From Vitrella brassicaformis (taxonomy: Eukaryota > Sar > Vitrellaceae), in the NCBI GenBank assembly GCA_001179505.1, contig CDMY01000228.1, positions 86,727 to 150,726 of the forward strand: 64,000 nucleotides of DNA. Direction: 5' to 3'. Numbering within the stretch: the stretch's first letter is position 1; every line of letters begins with the position of its first letter. Position numbers and translations under genes: made by a program. Below are positions 22,263-34,400 of this stretch, in pieces. The notes under the pieces were generated by a model. That model saw only the letters and a program-made list of their open reading frames with translations, did not search any database and had not been told where the DNA came from.

Positions 22263-24942
22263 CTACGAGATCGACCACAGCTCATGCTCCGCCGCCCCCT
22301 GACAGAACCGCAGCACGCCCCAGAGGCTCGCCCTGCTATGCCGGCCCTCATACCGCAGCAGAGGCCCAGCATACCGCACTAGGTAGTGCGCCGTAGCAGT
22401 CTCTTCCGGCAGATCCCCCTCGATGTGGAAGCATAGCTCACGGCTCGCCTGTGACGGCTGGGGGGTGTCTCGGGGTGCGGGTGGCGGGCGTGTGGTGCGT
22501 GCGACTGCACGGGGGCTGGTGGGGCCGACGGTGGGTGGTGAGGAGACGGGCAGCGGCTTGTCGGTCTGAATGCCGCCCTGGGATATCGGGGGAGGCGGCT
22601 CGACCGACCAGCTGAGGTTGGAGACCTGATCGAACACACACACGATTGGCAAAGAGAAACGAGGTGCGATGAAGGATCCACGGGCAAGACGGGCGCTCGC
22701 TCACTCACTCACTGACCGCGAATGTGTGTATCGAGGGCCAGACGTCCTGGAACGCCAAAATGCAGCTGATGGGCACGTCTTCAGCAACACCATCACCATC
22801 ACCACCACCACCACCACCCCCATCGTCCTGGTTATCGTCAGTCACATGTGCCGCCGCCCCTCCTTGGGGCACATGTGCTGTGAAATGTGCCGTGACTCCG
22901 TGCAGGGTTGGGGGAGGAGGGGCGGGGGCGGGGGTGGGGGTAGTGTTGTGCGTCTGAGAAGCAGCACCAGCACCAGCCGCTGCTGCGGTGCCCTGCAGCA
23001 TTGCAGTGAGTGTCTGGACGACGGCAGGTCCCAGGGGGCCGTGTGTCTGAGCCGTGGCTATGGCCGCCACTGCCGGCGGCGCGGCCGCCAGGAGGGCCCT
23101 CAACTTCCTCGATGGGGCCTGTGTGTGCGGATGCACCGCAACACATCACAACAGAGGTCAATCAGTCATCGATTCACACACTGAATGTACCCACCCCACC
23201 CACATAGGTACCTGAAGCCTCATGCTCCGCTTCGTCAGCGCCCGCACAGCTTGAGGACCGTGGCCGTGCAGCATGCCGAGATGAAGGGTCGTCATCTGTG
23301 GCGCCACCAGCAGCACCGTCGGCAGGTCCGTCACGATCCGCCGGGCCGCAGCGGGCTGGGGCATCAAGTAATGCATCGCATGTGCCCGCCACACGCCATC
23401 CACAAACTGACCCTCCTCAATCGACAGCGCCCGGCAATGCGGCAGCCGCAAAGGGCAGTTTGCCGCTTCCAGGTTGACGGGCGATGTGCTGCGCACACGG
23501 CAGGCGAGTAGGGAGGGGAGGGAGGGCAGGACGACCTTCTTGACACCACCCAGGTCGAGCGACTGCAGGGTGTCGCGGCAGAAGCTGATGAGCCGAGGGG
23601 GCATGGACTCGTTGATCTTCTTCTCGGTGGCTGTGGGTGAGAGCGGCTCGACTCGCCAGTGGAGGTGGGTGAGGGATCGGGCGCAGACGAGAATGGACTC
23701 CACCCAGTCATCGGGGAGGGAGGGGCCATGGCCCATCACGGACAGCCACGTCATGTGCTGCCGATACTGACCCGCAACCTCAGCAAACGACAGAGAACCT
23801 GACACACAACACACACAACACACACAACACACACAACACACACACTCACACGCCTCTTTGCCTCCCCACTCCCCTCGCACACCTTCTCCATCTCCGTCAG
23901 GCAGCTTTGCCAGTGCCTGTGCGTGCTTGGGCATGTACACCGCCACCTCCTGCGGCCCCTCAGCCGACAACGCCGATGCCGATGGAGCAGCGGCGGCAGC
24001 AGCAGGAGGCCGTTGCATCCCTGGTGCTGCCGCTGCCGCTGCCGCTGCCGCTGCCGCTGCCTCTGCTTGTGCGCGGTTGCAGAAGAAGTCCACCATGGCC
24101 TGCCTGCGTGAGAGTGGAACAGCGGTGCTGGTTGCGTCAGCTGCAGCCGCACCATTGCGACACGTTACCCCGCGCCCCTGCTGCTGGTGGTGGTGGTGCG
24201 TGGTGTCGGGCCCGAGGACGAGCCGCTCGAAGCGGGGCGGCGCCCTGCAGGCTGCGTCGAGTGCGCGGCATGTGTACGGGAGTGTGGCGAGAGATGAGAA
24301 GGGCAGGTAGGACACTATGTGGTCCTCGCAGGGGATCACCGACCTGATGGATAGATACGTACAGCCGCAGACCGACGTGACGGGAGTGGGGTGAATGTAA
24401 TGTGTGTGGATGGCTCTGTCTGGGCTGCTCACGTGACGGTTGCGGCTTTCTCGAGTGTTTCTTCGTCGACAGAGTAGATGATGGTCAGCTGCGGGATGAG
24501 CCCCTTGCGCACGGCAGCAGCCAGGCTACTGGCATCACGCAACCACATACCTGCACACATGTGCACACATACACACACACATTCGGACAGACAGAGAGAT
24601 CTTGTCCGCCCATCCAGGCACCCACGCCAGCGGCATTCTCGTACCCTGCTGCTCGATGCCCAGTGCGTCCAGCCCCATGACCCGCCCCATCTGGTCCTTA
24701 CGCGGCACGCTCATCCGCTCCTTGGCCTTCTTCGCATTCTCACGACGCAGCGCCCTCATTATGGTCTCCGTGTGCAGGTCGATAAGGCGGTACACCAGGC
24801 GCCGCTGGTCAGCCGCCGACAGCCGCACCACGCAGAAGTCTACGGTCGCCGATGCAATACAGCGCAGCTTGGCACCGCCTTCTTCGGCGGCTGATCTGCC
24901 GGACTGCCGCCTCTTGCGGGCGGGAGCGGGGAGTACCGACAT
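22263..24942 (-). CDS. Hypothetical protein with F-box-like segment and poly-Ala tracts
   Basis: Not confidently recognised. The ATG at 24942 begins MSVLPAPARKRRQSGRSAAE, a basic nuclear-signal-like start. The next regions read LSAADQRRLVYRLIDLHTETIMRALRREN and KKAKERMSVPRKDQMGRVMGLDALGIEQQG. An exon near 24345-24180 reads PCEDHIVSYLPFSSLATLPYTCRALDAAC, which has the pattern of an F-box (hydrophobic helix with conserved PF/L and Cys-Arg). Then come long poly-Ala runs, a segment with leucine-rich character (DTLQSLDLGGVKKVVLPSLPSL, LSIEEGQFVDGVW, MTTLHLGMLHGHG) and a Pro/Gly/Asp-rich tail with a poly-Gly/Asp run. F-box plus LRR-like order suggests a substrate adaptor of an SCF ubiquitin ligase, but this is inference. 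About five introns, with a CACAA-repeat intron near 23797-23880. Confidence 0.55.
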
Positions 24943-25248
24943 TTTGGCTGCTTTCCTTTACTAGGGTTGCCAGCGCAGGGTTCCAGAGCGGGGGCAGGGT
25001 ATGCCGTGTAACCATCTTGAGAGACGCTAATCGCAGTCTCGGCGCCAGAGCTCCTGTGGACAGAGGGAAGCGGCAGCAGCGTCACAAGTAGCAGTGCTGC
25101 ATCGAGATCTTTCCATTTCATCTCAAACAAGAGTCCGAAAGATCTGCGCTCCTCTCCTGTGCGTCATCGACCTCAACGGCTTGTGCATTCATCCATCCAT
25201 CTAAGCAGACAGAAGCGCTGGGCAATTCCCCGTTGACACATACCTGAC
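24943..25248. promoter_or_regulatory. Divergent promoter region, 306 bp
   Basis: Lies between the F-box-like gene and phosphoglycerate dehydrogenase ATGs. No recognised element. Confidence 0.4.
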
Positions 25249-28058
25249 ATGGTGCAGATGAAGAGATACGACTCCTTCAAAAGGTGAAGAACTTGCAGAC
25301 AGACAGACAAGTGACGTAGACGGACATCTTTTGCCTGTGTGTGTTTGCGTGTGATGCAGCCGACGGTTCCGTGTGTTGGTGAGTGACAGCATCGACAATG
25401 CTGGCATCGACATCCTCTCCACCGTGGCCGACGTCGACGTCAAGACCAAACTCACTGAGGACCAAATATGCGAAATCATCCCAGAATACGACGCCATGAT
25501 GGTACACAGACACACAGACACACACATGCCCACCGATATGGTGTGTTGACTGACAGGTGCGTAGCGGCACCAAGGTGACAGAGAAGATCATCCGTTCGAG
25601 CAAGAAGCTCAAGATCATCGGCCGGGCCGGCGTGGGCGTCGACAATGTCAACGTCAAGGCCGCCACCGACACCGGCATCTTCGTCGTCAACTCGCCTCTC
25701 GGCAACACGTACGGTGGACCTCTCTCACTCTCTCACCCACACAGACAAGACACACATGCCACATGCATCTCCATGCATCTCTGCTGCATCTGTCTGTGTC
25801 TGTCTGTCTGTGGTCACTCACATCACGTCAGTGTGGCAGCCGCCGAGCACACCTTGGCGCTGCTGATGGCGTTGAGTCGCAACATCGCCCCGGCTGACGC
25901 GTCGATGCGCGCACTCAAGTGGGAGCGCAACAAGTTCATGGGCAGCCAGCTGCAGGGCAAGATTCTCGGCATCGTCGGGCTCGGACAGGTGAGGGATGGT
26001 GTCTGTGCGCGAGGGTGTGAGGATCTGGGCGCATGTGAGAAGAAGATGTGTGGTCTGTTTGTGTGTCAGGTTGGCAGCCACGTTGCCAAGGTGGCCCGTG
26101 AGATGGGCATGAAGCTCCTCACCTTCGACCCATATGTCAACGAAGCAAAGGTGCCACACACACACACACAACCATCACACAGCCCGATCTCTCCCTCTCG
26201 TCTGTGTGTGTGTCTTGCGTGTCTTCCATTAAACAGGCGGCCTCCCTTGACTGCCAGATCGTGACCCTTGAGGAGCTCTACAAAATGAGCGACTACATCA
26301 CGCTCCACGTGCCGCTCATCCCCGAGACCAAACACATGATCAACGCCGACACCATCAAGACCATGAAGCGCACATGCCGCATCATCAACGCGTCGCGCGG
26401 GGGGGTCATCGACGAGAAGGCACTGGTTGAGGCACTCAAGGAGGGACGACTGGCCGGAGCCGCGATGGGTGTGTGGGGAGGGAGGGAGGGAGGGAGGGAG
26501 GGAGAGAGGGAGGGAGGGAGGGAGAGGTGAATGCCTCTACTTGGTGTGGTGTGGTGTCTGGTCCGTCATCAGATGTGTTTGAGGAGGAGAAGGCGTTCGC
26601 CGAGGACAACCCCCTGCTCACCGCGCCCAACATGCTGCTCACGCCTCACCTCGGTCAGTCACCTCATGACACGCACAGCTCACTGCGTCTGTCTGCAAAT
26701 GGTCTGTGGGTGGTGTGTGGTTCAGGTGCGTCGACTCACGAGGCTCAGGTCAACGTGGCGGTGGACGTGGCGCAGCAGATCAAGGACACCCTCCAGGGCA
26801 ACCTACCGCAGTCCGCTGTCAACATACCCGTAGGCAGGCCTAGAATTGCACCTCTACGACACGGATCCATTCTCTTGTGTGTTATGTGATGTGTGTGTTG
26901 TGTGTGCAATGGGCACAGGGAATGCGTGCGGCCGAGCTGCAGCAAATCCTGCCCCTCCTCAGCTGCTGCGACGACCTCGGCAAAGTCACTGTCCAGCTGC
27001 TGCAGGGCGCACTGGAAAAGGTGATTTGACACCCACACCCACACCCTCCAACCACCACCACCCCACCCACACTCGCCTGTGTGTGTGTGTGTGTGCAGAT
27101 AACGGTCACGTTGGAGGGCGAGTACGCCAGCGAGCGCGGCGACCCCATGCTGCTGGCGGTGGCCAAGGGCGCCCTGGCGGTGCAGCTCGACAGGCCCGTC
27201 AACTTCGTCAACGTCAAACAGGTCGCAGACACCTTCAAGGTCGCTCTCTCTGTTGCCAAAGGTGCTCACAGACAGACACACATGAACACAGAGGGTGTCT
27301 CGTCTCGTCACTCATGTGTGTACGTGTGTGTTGTCAGAGCCGCACCACACGAAGCCCGGCCTGCGTGTGGAGATGAAGAGCAGGACCGAGACGGCCACTG
27401 TGCGCGGTGAGTGAATGCAGTCACACCACACGCATGCACCACGATGGATGGCAAGAGCAGATGGCTGATGTGCATGTGTGTGTGTGTGTGTGTGTCAGGG
27501 ACCAACACTGACGACGGGAAGGTGCTGATGACGGCCTTCCAGGACGTGCCGATCTACATGCTGCTGCCTGACCTCGGCAGCAAGAAAACCTCCTTCATCT
27601 ACTCCATGCACAGGTAGCTGATGCCCAGCCGCAACACACACACACACGCACACACACACAGGTGTACTTGTGTTCCTCCTTCTCTCCTTCTCTGTCTCCC
27701 TCTGTCTGTGTGCAGCGATTCGCCCGGTGTGCTGGCTAAGGTGACGGGCATCCTGGGCAAGCACCAGCTCAACATCGGCAACCTACACTTGGGTACCTCA
27801 CACACACATGCAGAGCACCGATATGTCTTGTGTGGTGATGATGTGGTGATGACGTGGTGTCCCTGTGTGTCTGTCAGGTCGCAAGGCGCCCAATTTGGGC
27901 ATCGCTATAGCGTCGGTTGACGGCGGTGTCTCTCAGGAGGCGCTCGACGAAGTCAAGGCACTCGACACCGTCAAGGTACGCACCGACAGGACACACAGAT
28001 ACAGGGCAGTCAATGACACAGTGTGTGTGTGCAGGAGTGCAAGGTATTCGTGGTTTAA
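25249..28058 (+). CDS. serA: D-3-phosphoglycerate dehydrogenase, long ACT-domain form
   Basis: Oxidises 3-phosphoglycerate to 3-phosphohydroxypyruvate with NAD, the first step of phosphorylated serine synthesis. Fifteen exons read cleanly: 25249-25283, 25360-25501, 25557-25708, 25832-25988, 26070-26150, 26237-26468, 26573-26653, 26726-26829, 26919-27020, 27099-27261, 27338-27406, 27499-27613, 27716-27792, 27877-27975 and 28035-28058. Motifs in order: VLVSDSIDNAGIDIL, RAGVGVDNVNV, AAAEHTLALLMALSRNI, GIVGLGQVGSHVA (Rossmann GxGxxG), NASRGGVID (catalytic Arg), DVFEEEKAF (Glu), TPHLGASTHEAQ (His). An allosteric-substrate-binding-type region and a C-terminal ACT domain (HSDSPGVLAKVTGILGKHQL...IASVDGG) follow, as in bacterial and plant long forms. 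The first exon (MVQMKRYDSFK) gives no clear plastid leader. Serine made here could feed cystathionine synthesis, but that link is only pathway knowledge. Confidence 0.95.
26473..26526 (+). repeat. Intronic (GGGA)n tract in phosphoglycerate dehydrogenase gene
   Basis: Runs of GGGA fill most of the intron between exons 6 and 7. Regularly spaced G-triplets could fold as a G-quadruplex on the sense strand. Confidence 0.9.
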
Positions 28059-29047
28059 GTGAAGAAGACCAGACCAGGCCGGGCCGGGCCGGGCCACGTG
28101 TTCGCCGGGCTCTCTCGCCTTGTTTGTTTCCTGTAATGTGATGCACTGACCGGGAATGATCCTCTCTTGTGTCGCGACAGACACACGAGGGGCTGATTCC
28201 CGGAGGGAGCAGCACGTGACAGAAACAAGCGAGCACAGAGAGACCAGGTAGTTGCGTTTCGTCAAGTCGTTTCGTTCGCCTGTCGATAAGGGAATGATAG
28301 ATCAGCCCTCCCCATCCCATCCATGTCTGTCTGTGTGAGAGGGACAAACGCCCGAGGGCCTTTTTTCACGCCCTCATGCGTGCCGACATCCCTCTCCATC
28401 CCTGTGTGTCTGTCTGTGTTGCCGCCACCCATCCATCCATCCATCCATCCCGCTGCAGTTTTGCCCGGTAGTACCGTAGCCTGACACGGAGTCAGCAGTG
28501 CACTCACTCGTAGGTGCATGTGTGTGTGCGTGTGTGCGTAAGGTGGGGTACATCTCTATGTGTGTGTGTGTATGCGTGTCGGCTGGCCGACCTGGTCGGT
28601 CGATGCCGCGCGCACATACGGCTTTTTCACTCTCAGGGTGGGTGGATGGAAAGATGGTGGCTGGAGGCTGGGAGACGTTCGTGAGCATGCGCGCTTTATG
28701 CGACAGACAGACAGGAGGGCTCGTTTTGGGGCGGGCGGGTGGGGTGGGGTGGGCATGTAGGTCAATTTTCTGGGTCTGCCCATGCGTTTCCTTGTGTGGT
28801 GCCGACAAACAGACTCTTGTATGCCTGCGTGCGTGCGTGCGTGCGTGTGGCTGGCTGCATTCGAGTTCAATGGATGGAAAAAGCGCTTTGTTGAACACGC
28901 CGGTCACTCACCCACTGACCTGACACCACATCGCTTCGCTTCACGAGTCCGTCTCTCTCAGTACAATCGACTTCATTGACCAAGCCAACCAAGACCTTTA
29001 GTCTTACTCTTGCAAGGCACCAGCCAGAAAAAGAAGAGAGACCTGAC
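28059..29047. other. Convergent intergenic region, repeats only
   Basis: Holds a (GGGCC)n run at 28078-28095, CATC repeats at 28426-28449 and a (TGCG)n run near 28822-28847. No gene seen, although the neighbouring minus-strand gene might have a terminal exon here. Confidence 0.45.
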
Positions 29048-31101
29048 TTACCAGCCAAACACCCCCACTCCCCCTGACGCACCAGACCCACTGCTGCGGC
29101 CCACATACACTGTCGACTTGGCCACTGGCATCTTCTTCGTGTCCGCTGCTGGCGGTTGGGGGACCATCCGAACCCCCCCACCGCCACCACCGGCAGCATT
29201 TGCGTGCCCATGATCCGGTCGCTTCCTTTTCCCGTCCCTCTCTCCCCCTCTCTCCCTGGTGGCGCCCTCGTCCTCGAACGTGAACAGAGACGCCAGCGAC
29301 AGCCGGCCGAGCAAAGACACGGACGGTGTGGATGTGTCTCCTCTGTCCCCTCTCTCTTTCTCTTCATAGTCACCGACAGAGAGAGTGGTCATCTCGTCGT
29401 GGGATGGGGTGGGCGAGGGCGGTGGAGGGATGGCAAGGCTTTGTTGCTGCTGCTCACCGAAGAGGGAGCCGAAGAAGGATTGCCTCTGCTGCTGCTGCTG
29501 CTGCTGTTGGTGCTGCTGAACTTTCTCCTTGTTGGCAAGGGCCTCCGCCCGCTTGATGAAGAGCACTGCTTTGGCTGCTGTCTTGTGTCGGCTGGCGGGT
29601 GGTGGTGGAGGGGGTGTGCTGGGGGCCGATGGGGGTCCGCCCTCTCCCTCTCCCTCTGCCTCTTCCTCTTCCTCTCCCTCCTCCTTGCGTGTGACGGCCT
29701 CTTCCACACCCCCAAACAGGAGGGACAACAGCCTCCGCTGCAGAGTGATGTCCTCTTTCTTCTGCGTGTCTCCCCTCTCTGTGGCGTTGACCCTCTCTGT
29801 GGGGATGTTGTCCCAGTCGCTTTGTCGGGGGGGAACACTGGCGCGCCGATGACGGTTCTGGTCCTTCTTCTTGTTGGTGGCGGCCAGGGCCTGCGTGCGC
29901 TTGAGGAAGAGCGCCGTCTTGCCAAGCACCTTTATTCGAGGGATCGGCGGGCGGCCCCACTCCGTGACGTCGATCTTGTCTTCCTCTCCCTCCTCTTCTC
30001 CCTCTTCGCCCGTTTCCTCCTCTCTTTCGGCTGCTGGCATGAGAAAGGAGCTGAAGAGCTTTTGGAAGGTGGAGGGCTCCTCTTGCTGCGGCTTGTTGTC
30101 GTCTTCTTTGGCGGGCTCCGCTGCTGCCGGCTTTCTCTTGTCCTGTTCTTTGATCTTAGACAGGTCTAGGGGAGGGATGGTGGCATGGTGTGCGGGCGAC
30201 TGCTGAGCCAGAAGCAGCTCTGACAGGGCGATCTGGGTCTCTGTCGATGAAGCATCACTCTGCAGACACACATGCACCGCCATGTGTGTGCGTGTGGCTG
30301 TCGTGGGCTGGCTGACCATGTTGTCGAGGTAGTGATGTTGTCTGTTCCCCGCCACTCGTGCAGGTGAGGGGCCGTATGAGCTGTGGACGGAGGGCGCCAT
30401 CGACGATCCGCGGCCACTCACACCTCCACCACCGGCACCGTCCTTGTCGATGACGCCCTGTGGTTGAGGAGGCAGCAGCAGAGTGGTCTTGAAGGGCAGC
30501 GGCAGCTCTGGCTCGTGCTGCTCCCTCAACGTCGCCTGAATGAATGAACGAGACACAGACCCCCCTCTCAATCGTCCATCTGTCCGCTATTCTCACCGCA
30601 GCGGTTTGGTAGCGTGCTGTGTCGTCCTGTGGCGAAGTGGGTGGCTTGGACTTAGTGTGCTGGAAGGCCTGAACCCTCTGCCTGACCTCACACACGTGCG
30701 CCATCTCGTCCTTGAGCAAACGGGTCAATGTGGGGCCATCCGCCTGTCAGCAAATGGAAGGAGGAAAAGGATTTCAGCCTGAGGGCCCGATGTGTATGCT
30801 CACCAACAGGCCCCCTGCGCCCTTTCTCACCTGGCCCCCTCCACCAGACACCGGTGAAGCGTCCCCCACCGAACCAGCCGCTTCCTGAAAAAGGGGAAGG
30901 CAAAACTGACACATTGAGCGGGTGATCCTGCATGAAGGCGCCTGCCCTATGTGTATCATCGCCCACCTTGTCGTCCATGCTGGTGATGTCGTCGCACAGG
31001 TCCCCCCATTGCCGCTTCAGCCCCGTCGCCAACTCGCTGACTTTGCCCGCCTCCCCAGCGTCAGAAAACTGCACAACTCTCGAAACTTCGACGCCTGTCA
31101 T
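29048..31101 (-). CDS. Hypothetical charged/disordered protein with repeated LFIKR-ALA motif
   Basis: Family not recognised. The ATG at 31101 starts MTGVEVSRVVQFSDAGEAGK, followed by ATGLKRQWGDLCDDITSMDDKV and, after introns, TLTRLLKDEMAHVCEVRQRVQAFQ, likely alpha-helical or coiled coil. The large last exon carries two copies of a motif: GKTALFLKRTQALAATNKKK (near 29930) and AAKAVLFIKRAEALANKEK (near 29575). Each is preceded or followed by short aromatic-Leu segments (FQKLFSSFLMP, RRLLSLLFGG, FFGSLFGEQ) between Glu-rich and Gln-rich stretches. These regular helical motifs in a disordered chain look like binding modules. The frame ends GVGVFGW-stop at 29048, but that stop (TGGTAAGT) is also a perfect splice donor, so the coding region may continue into an exon further left. 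Confidence 0.5.
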
Positions 31102-31475
31102 CCTCTCCAGCGCATAACAAACTTCACGCGGCAAAACTTGCGGACGCGAACGAAAAAATGCGGACCGACAGTGTTGGGGCTCGTGAAACTTACTGCCAGA
31201 CGATTGATGAACGATTTCCTGTTTCTTGTGATGCCGTGAGCCACAGTGATGGATCAGGTACAACAAATCACACAGCACGTGTCAATGTAGACAAAAAGAC
31301 CATATCTCACTTGGTCTGGATGGATGGGGCGCCTGGTAGGGTGACAGAGCACTTCGGCGGTCCGGCCGTATCGCAGCACGCACGCAAGTAGGCGTCACCC
31401 ACCACCCATGCCCAAGAGGCTGCACTTATCCTTTCGCGAGATCTTCCGTTGCACCCCTCTGTTCCTGGCGGTGTC
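31102..31475. promoter_or_regulatory. Divergent promoter region, 374 bp
   Basis: Lies between the two ATGs of divergent genes encoding disordered proteins. No recognised element. Confidence 0.35.
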
Positions 31476-34400
31476 ATGCAGAACGCATCGAGCACACAGT
31501 CTGAGCCGCCTCCCGATGGCGCATCGAGCAGCGGTGGAGGCGCAGAGCTCCATTCCAGGCCGCGAAGGGGCACAGCAATGGCCAAACGACCACCCAAACC
31601 CAAGTAAGAGCAACGAGGGAGTACGAGGGAGGGAGGGTCGTTCCACCCACCGCATACACACGATTCATTGTCGTGTGTTCTGCCCGCGTTCACATCAGAA
31701 GCACCGTTTCACACGCACCTGCCAGCCACACATCCCACGGCCACCCCTTCATCCATCCCGACGCACAGATCCATGATGACAATGTAGCTGGTGGTGGTGG
31801 TGGTGCTGCTGCTGCATCGGCTGTGGAGCCCCAAGACCCCTTGCGTCACCTGTCTGGCGGCACTGGCGACGAGGGCAACCAGCGGTTCAGCGCCATCTCG
31901 TCCGTCCACTTCACCGACCCATCGCAGATGTCGTCGCCCCCTCAGTACAGCAGCTTCCCCCTGTCGGACTCGCACACAAGCTCGCCGGCCAACCGGTCAG
32001 AGGCAGCGCCGTCAGAGGCAGGGCCTCTTCAATTCAACCAAGAAGACGCTGTAGGAGGTGGTCGTGTCTTCTCGTTTGGGCCACCGGATGGTGATGGTGC
32101 CGGTGGTGAGGTAGACGTAGACGATGAGCCGATGGCGGAGGAGGGAGGCGACCATGGAGAGGGGGAGGGAGAGGGGGAGGTGGTGCTCGCGCCGGCTGAG
32201 GACGGCGTACCGGTGTTCGGCGTGCCAGAGCATATCCCCATGGACACCACCCCAGCGACAATCGAGCGTCGCGAGGGCACTCGGCTGACGGACCAGTCTC
32301 CCGTGACCGTCCGTGGCCCGGCCGCGGCGAGCCCAGCTCCAGATGAGGGACCGGACGATTCCATCGCTGTGCCCCGCCCAGTAGGTGGGCTCCCCTTGAC
32401 GCCATCCAAGACACAAGTACATGGGCAGCCGCGGGGGGGACCACAGGCAACGCCGCCGGGCAACTATCGCTTCTTCGCACGTGCGGGACTGCAGCCGGTT
32501 CATATTGAGCGCACACCGAGCTCGGCATTCCCTGGCTGCTCTCCAAGTCCTCAGGTAAGTGCTCGAAATGCGATACTGTGCTCGCCTTTGGCATTTGGTG
32601 TGTGTGTGTGTGTGTGGTTGGTTTTATTCTCAGACGAAGCCAATTCCCGACCCGTCCCCCGCTCCCCCATCCCCCTCGTTCGGCGACAACCAACAGCAGG
32701 CCCCATCCACACCCTCACCTCCAGACAATGCCCAGCAGACACAGGACGGCCCAGCTGAGGAGCCGCCCCCCGCCACACGTACAGGAGAAATGGCCGTAGT
32801 GGCTGGCGCAGAGAACGAGGGAGAGGGCAATGACAGCGAGCTGATGCCACTCGCCTCCCCCTCCCCCGACCCTGGTGGCCATGGCGCGAGGGAGGGCCGA
32901 CGCACGGCGGCGTTTGGGACTGAAGAGGATGCCGCGCCATCGAGGAGGGAGGGGGCAGGGGTGGGGGAAGGGGAGCAGCAGCTGCGGGGGCCACAGGCAA
33001 CCCCGCCAGGCAACTATCGCTACTTTGCGCGTGCGGGGTTGCAGCCGGTTCATATTGAGCGCACACCGAGCTCGGCGTTTCCTGGCTGCTCTCCAAGTCC
33101 TCATGTAAGTGCTCGAAATGCGATACTGTGCTCGCCTTTGGCATTCGTGTGGCTATGGTGTGTGTTTTGTTCTATCATTCAGACCAAGACCCTCCCCGAC
33201 CCGTCCCCCTCTCCCCCATCCCCGCCACGTGACTTCAGCATGCCCGACTCGCCCGTCTCCTTCGGCGACAACCAACAGCAGGCCCCATCGCCACCCTCAC
33301 CTCCAGACAACCCGCAGCAGACGCAGGACGGCCCAGTGGATGAGCCACCCCCCGCCACTCGCACCGAGGAGGCAGCCGCAGTAGCTGGCGTAGAGAGCGT
33401 CGTCGAGGGCGATGACAGCAACCTGATGCCGCTCGCATCGCCTTCCCCCGACTCTGGCGGCCGCGGTGGGAGGGAGAGCCGACTCACGGCCGCGTTTGGG
33501 AGCACAGAGGATGCCCACGATGACGCGTTCTCCTTCGGCGCCCCTGCCGCTGCGCCTTCTCCTGTATTCACATTCGAACCCCAGCAGCAGCAGCAGCAGC
33601 AGCGGTCCGGCGGGAATGGCGATGCGGCCCCACTCTCTTCGCAGCTCCCACCTCCAGAACAAGCTGCTGATGACAACCATATTGGGAGCATGGCGGGGGC
33701 TCGCTTCTCGTTCGGCCGGACAGAAGAAGACAAGACACAGGAGAGGGCGATGGCGGCGCTGGAGGAGGTCATTATGCGGGGGACCATCCGCGCGGCTGTC
33801 GAGAAGGAGGTCGCTGGCGCGGCGGTGGGGCAGCCGGCAGAGGAGGTGCGTGGCGAGGATGCTCGTCGCCGGCGAGACTCGATCCGTCCGCTACCTGCTG
33901 CGACGGAGCAGGGTGAGGGAGAGGCTGGGGGCGGTGAAAAGAAGGAGATCAAGATCGCCGCTGCCGTGTTCGAGCCCAAGAGGACCCACCGCCCGCAGCC
34001 CTCCCCCCTCCGCACCCCGACGCGGCTGAAGCTGCCGCCCGAGATCGTCCCACACCCAGAGTCGGCTGCAGCCAGCAAGCCGAAAGGAGCCTTTCCCAGC
34101 ATCAAAATCCTGCGGCCTGAGTACGAAAAGCGCGGCAAGTCCAAGGGCATCGGCAAACCGACACACACCCGCCCCCCCAGCAGCCGGAGCGTTGTCGAGA
34201 CGGGGAACAGGCAGAAGCGGGGCAAGGGGGGCACGCCCGGCCACACGCCCCCAGGCACCCCCCGATTCGGCAACCGCACGCCGAACAAGGACGACAAGAC
34301 ACCACATCATGCGCACGGCAGCCGACTGGGGCCGATGGATGGTGGCAAGGGCATGCTGCCGCGGCCGCCGTCGCCTCTGTTGGGGGTGGACAAAAGACCC

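Noticed and set aside
24015-24065. GCTGCC repeat as a regulatory satellite
   Set aside because: It encodes a poly-Ala tract in the minus-strand F-box-like gene, in frame.
14717-28058. Serine and methionine genes as a biosynthetic cluster
   Set aside because: Cystathionine beta-lyase and phosphoglycerate dehydrogenase are separated by unrelated genes and lie on opposite strands; nothing shows co-regulation.
29156-30169. Plus-strand open frame of over 330 codons
   Set aside because: It is the Leu/Gly-rich antisense shadow of the Glu/Gln/Pro-rich minus-strand exon.
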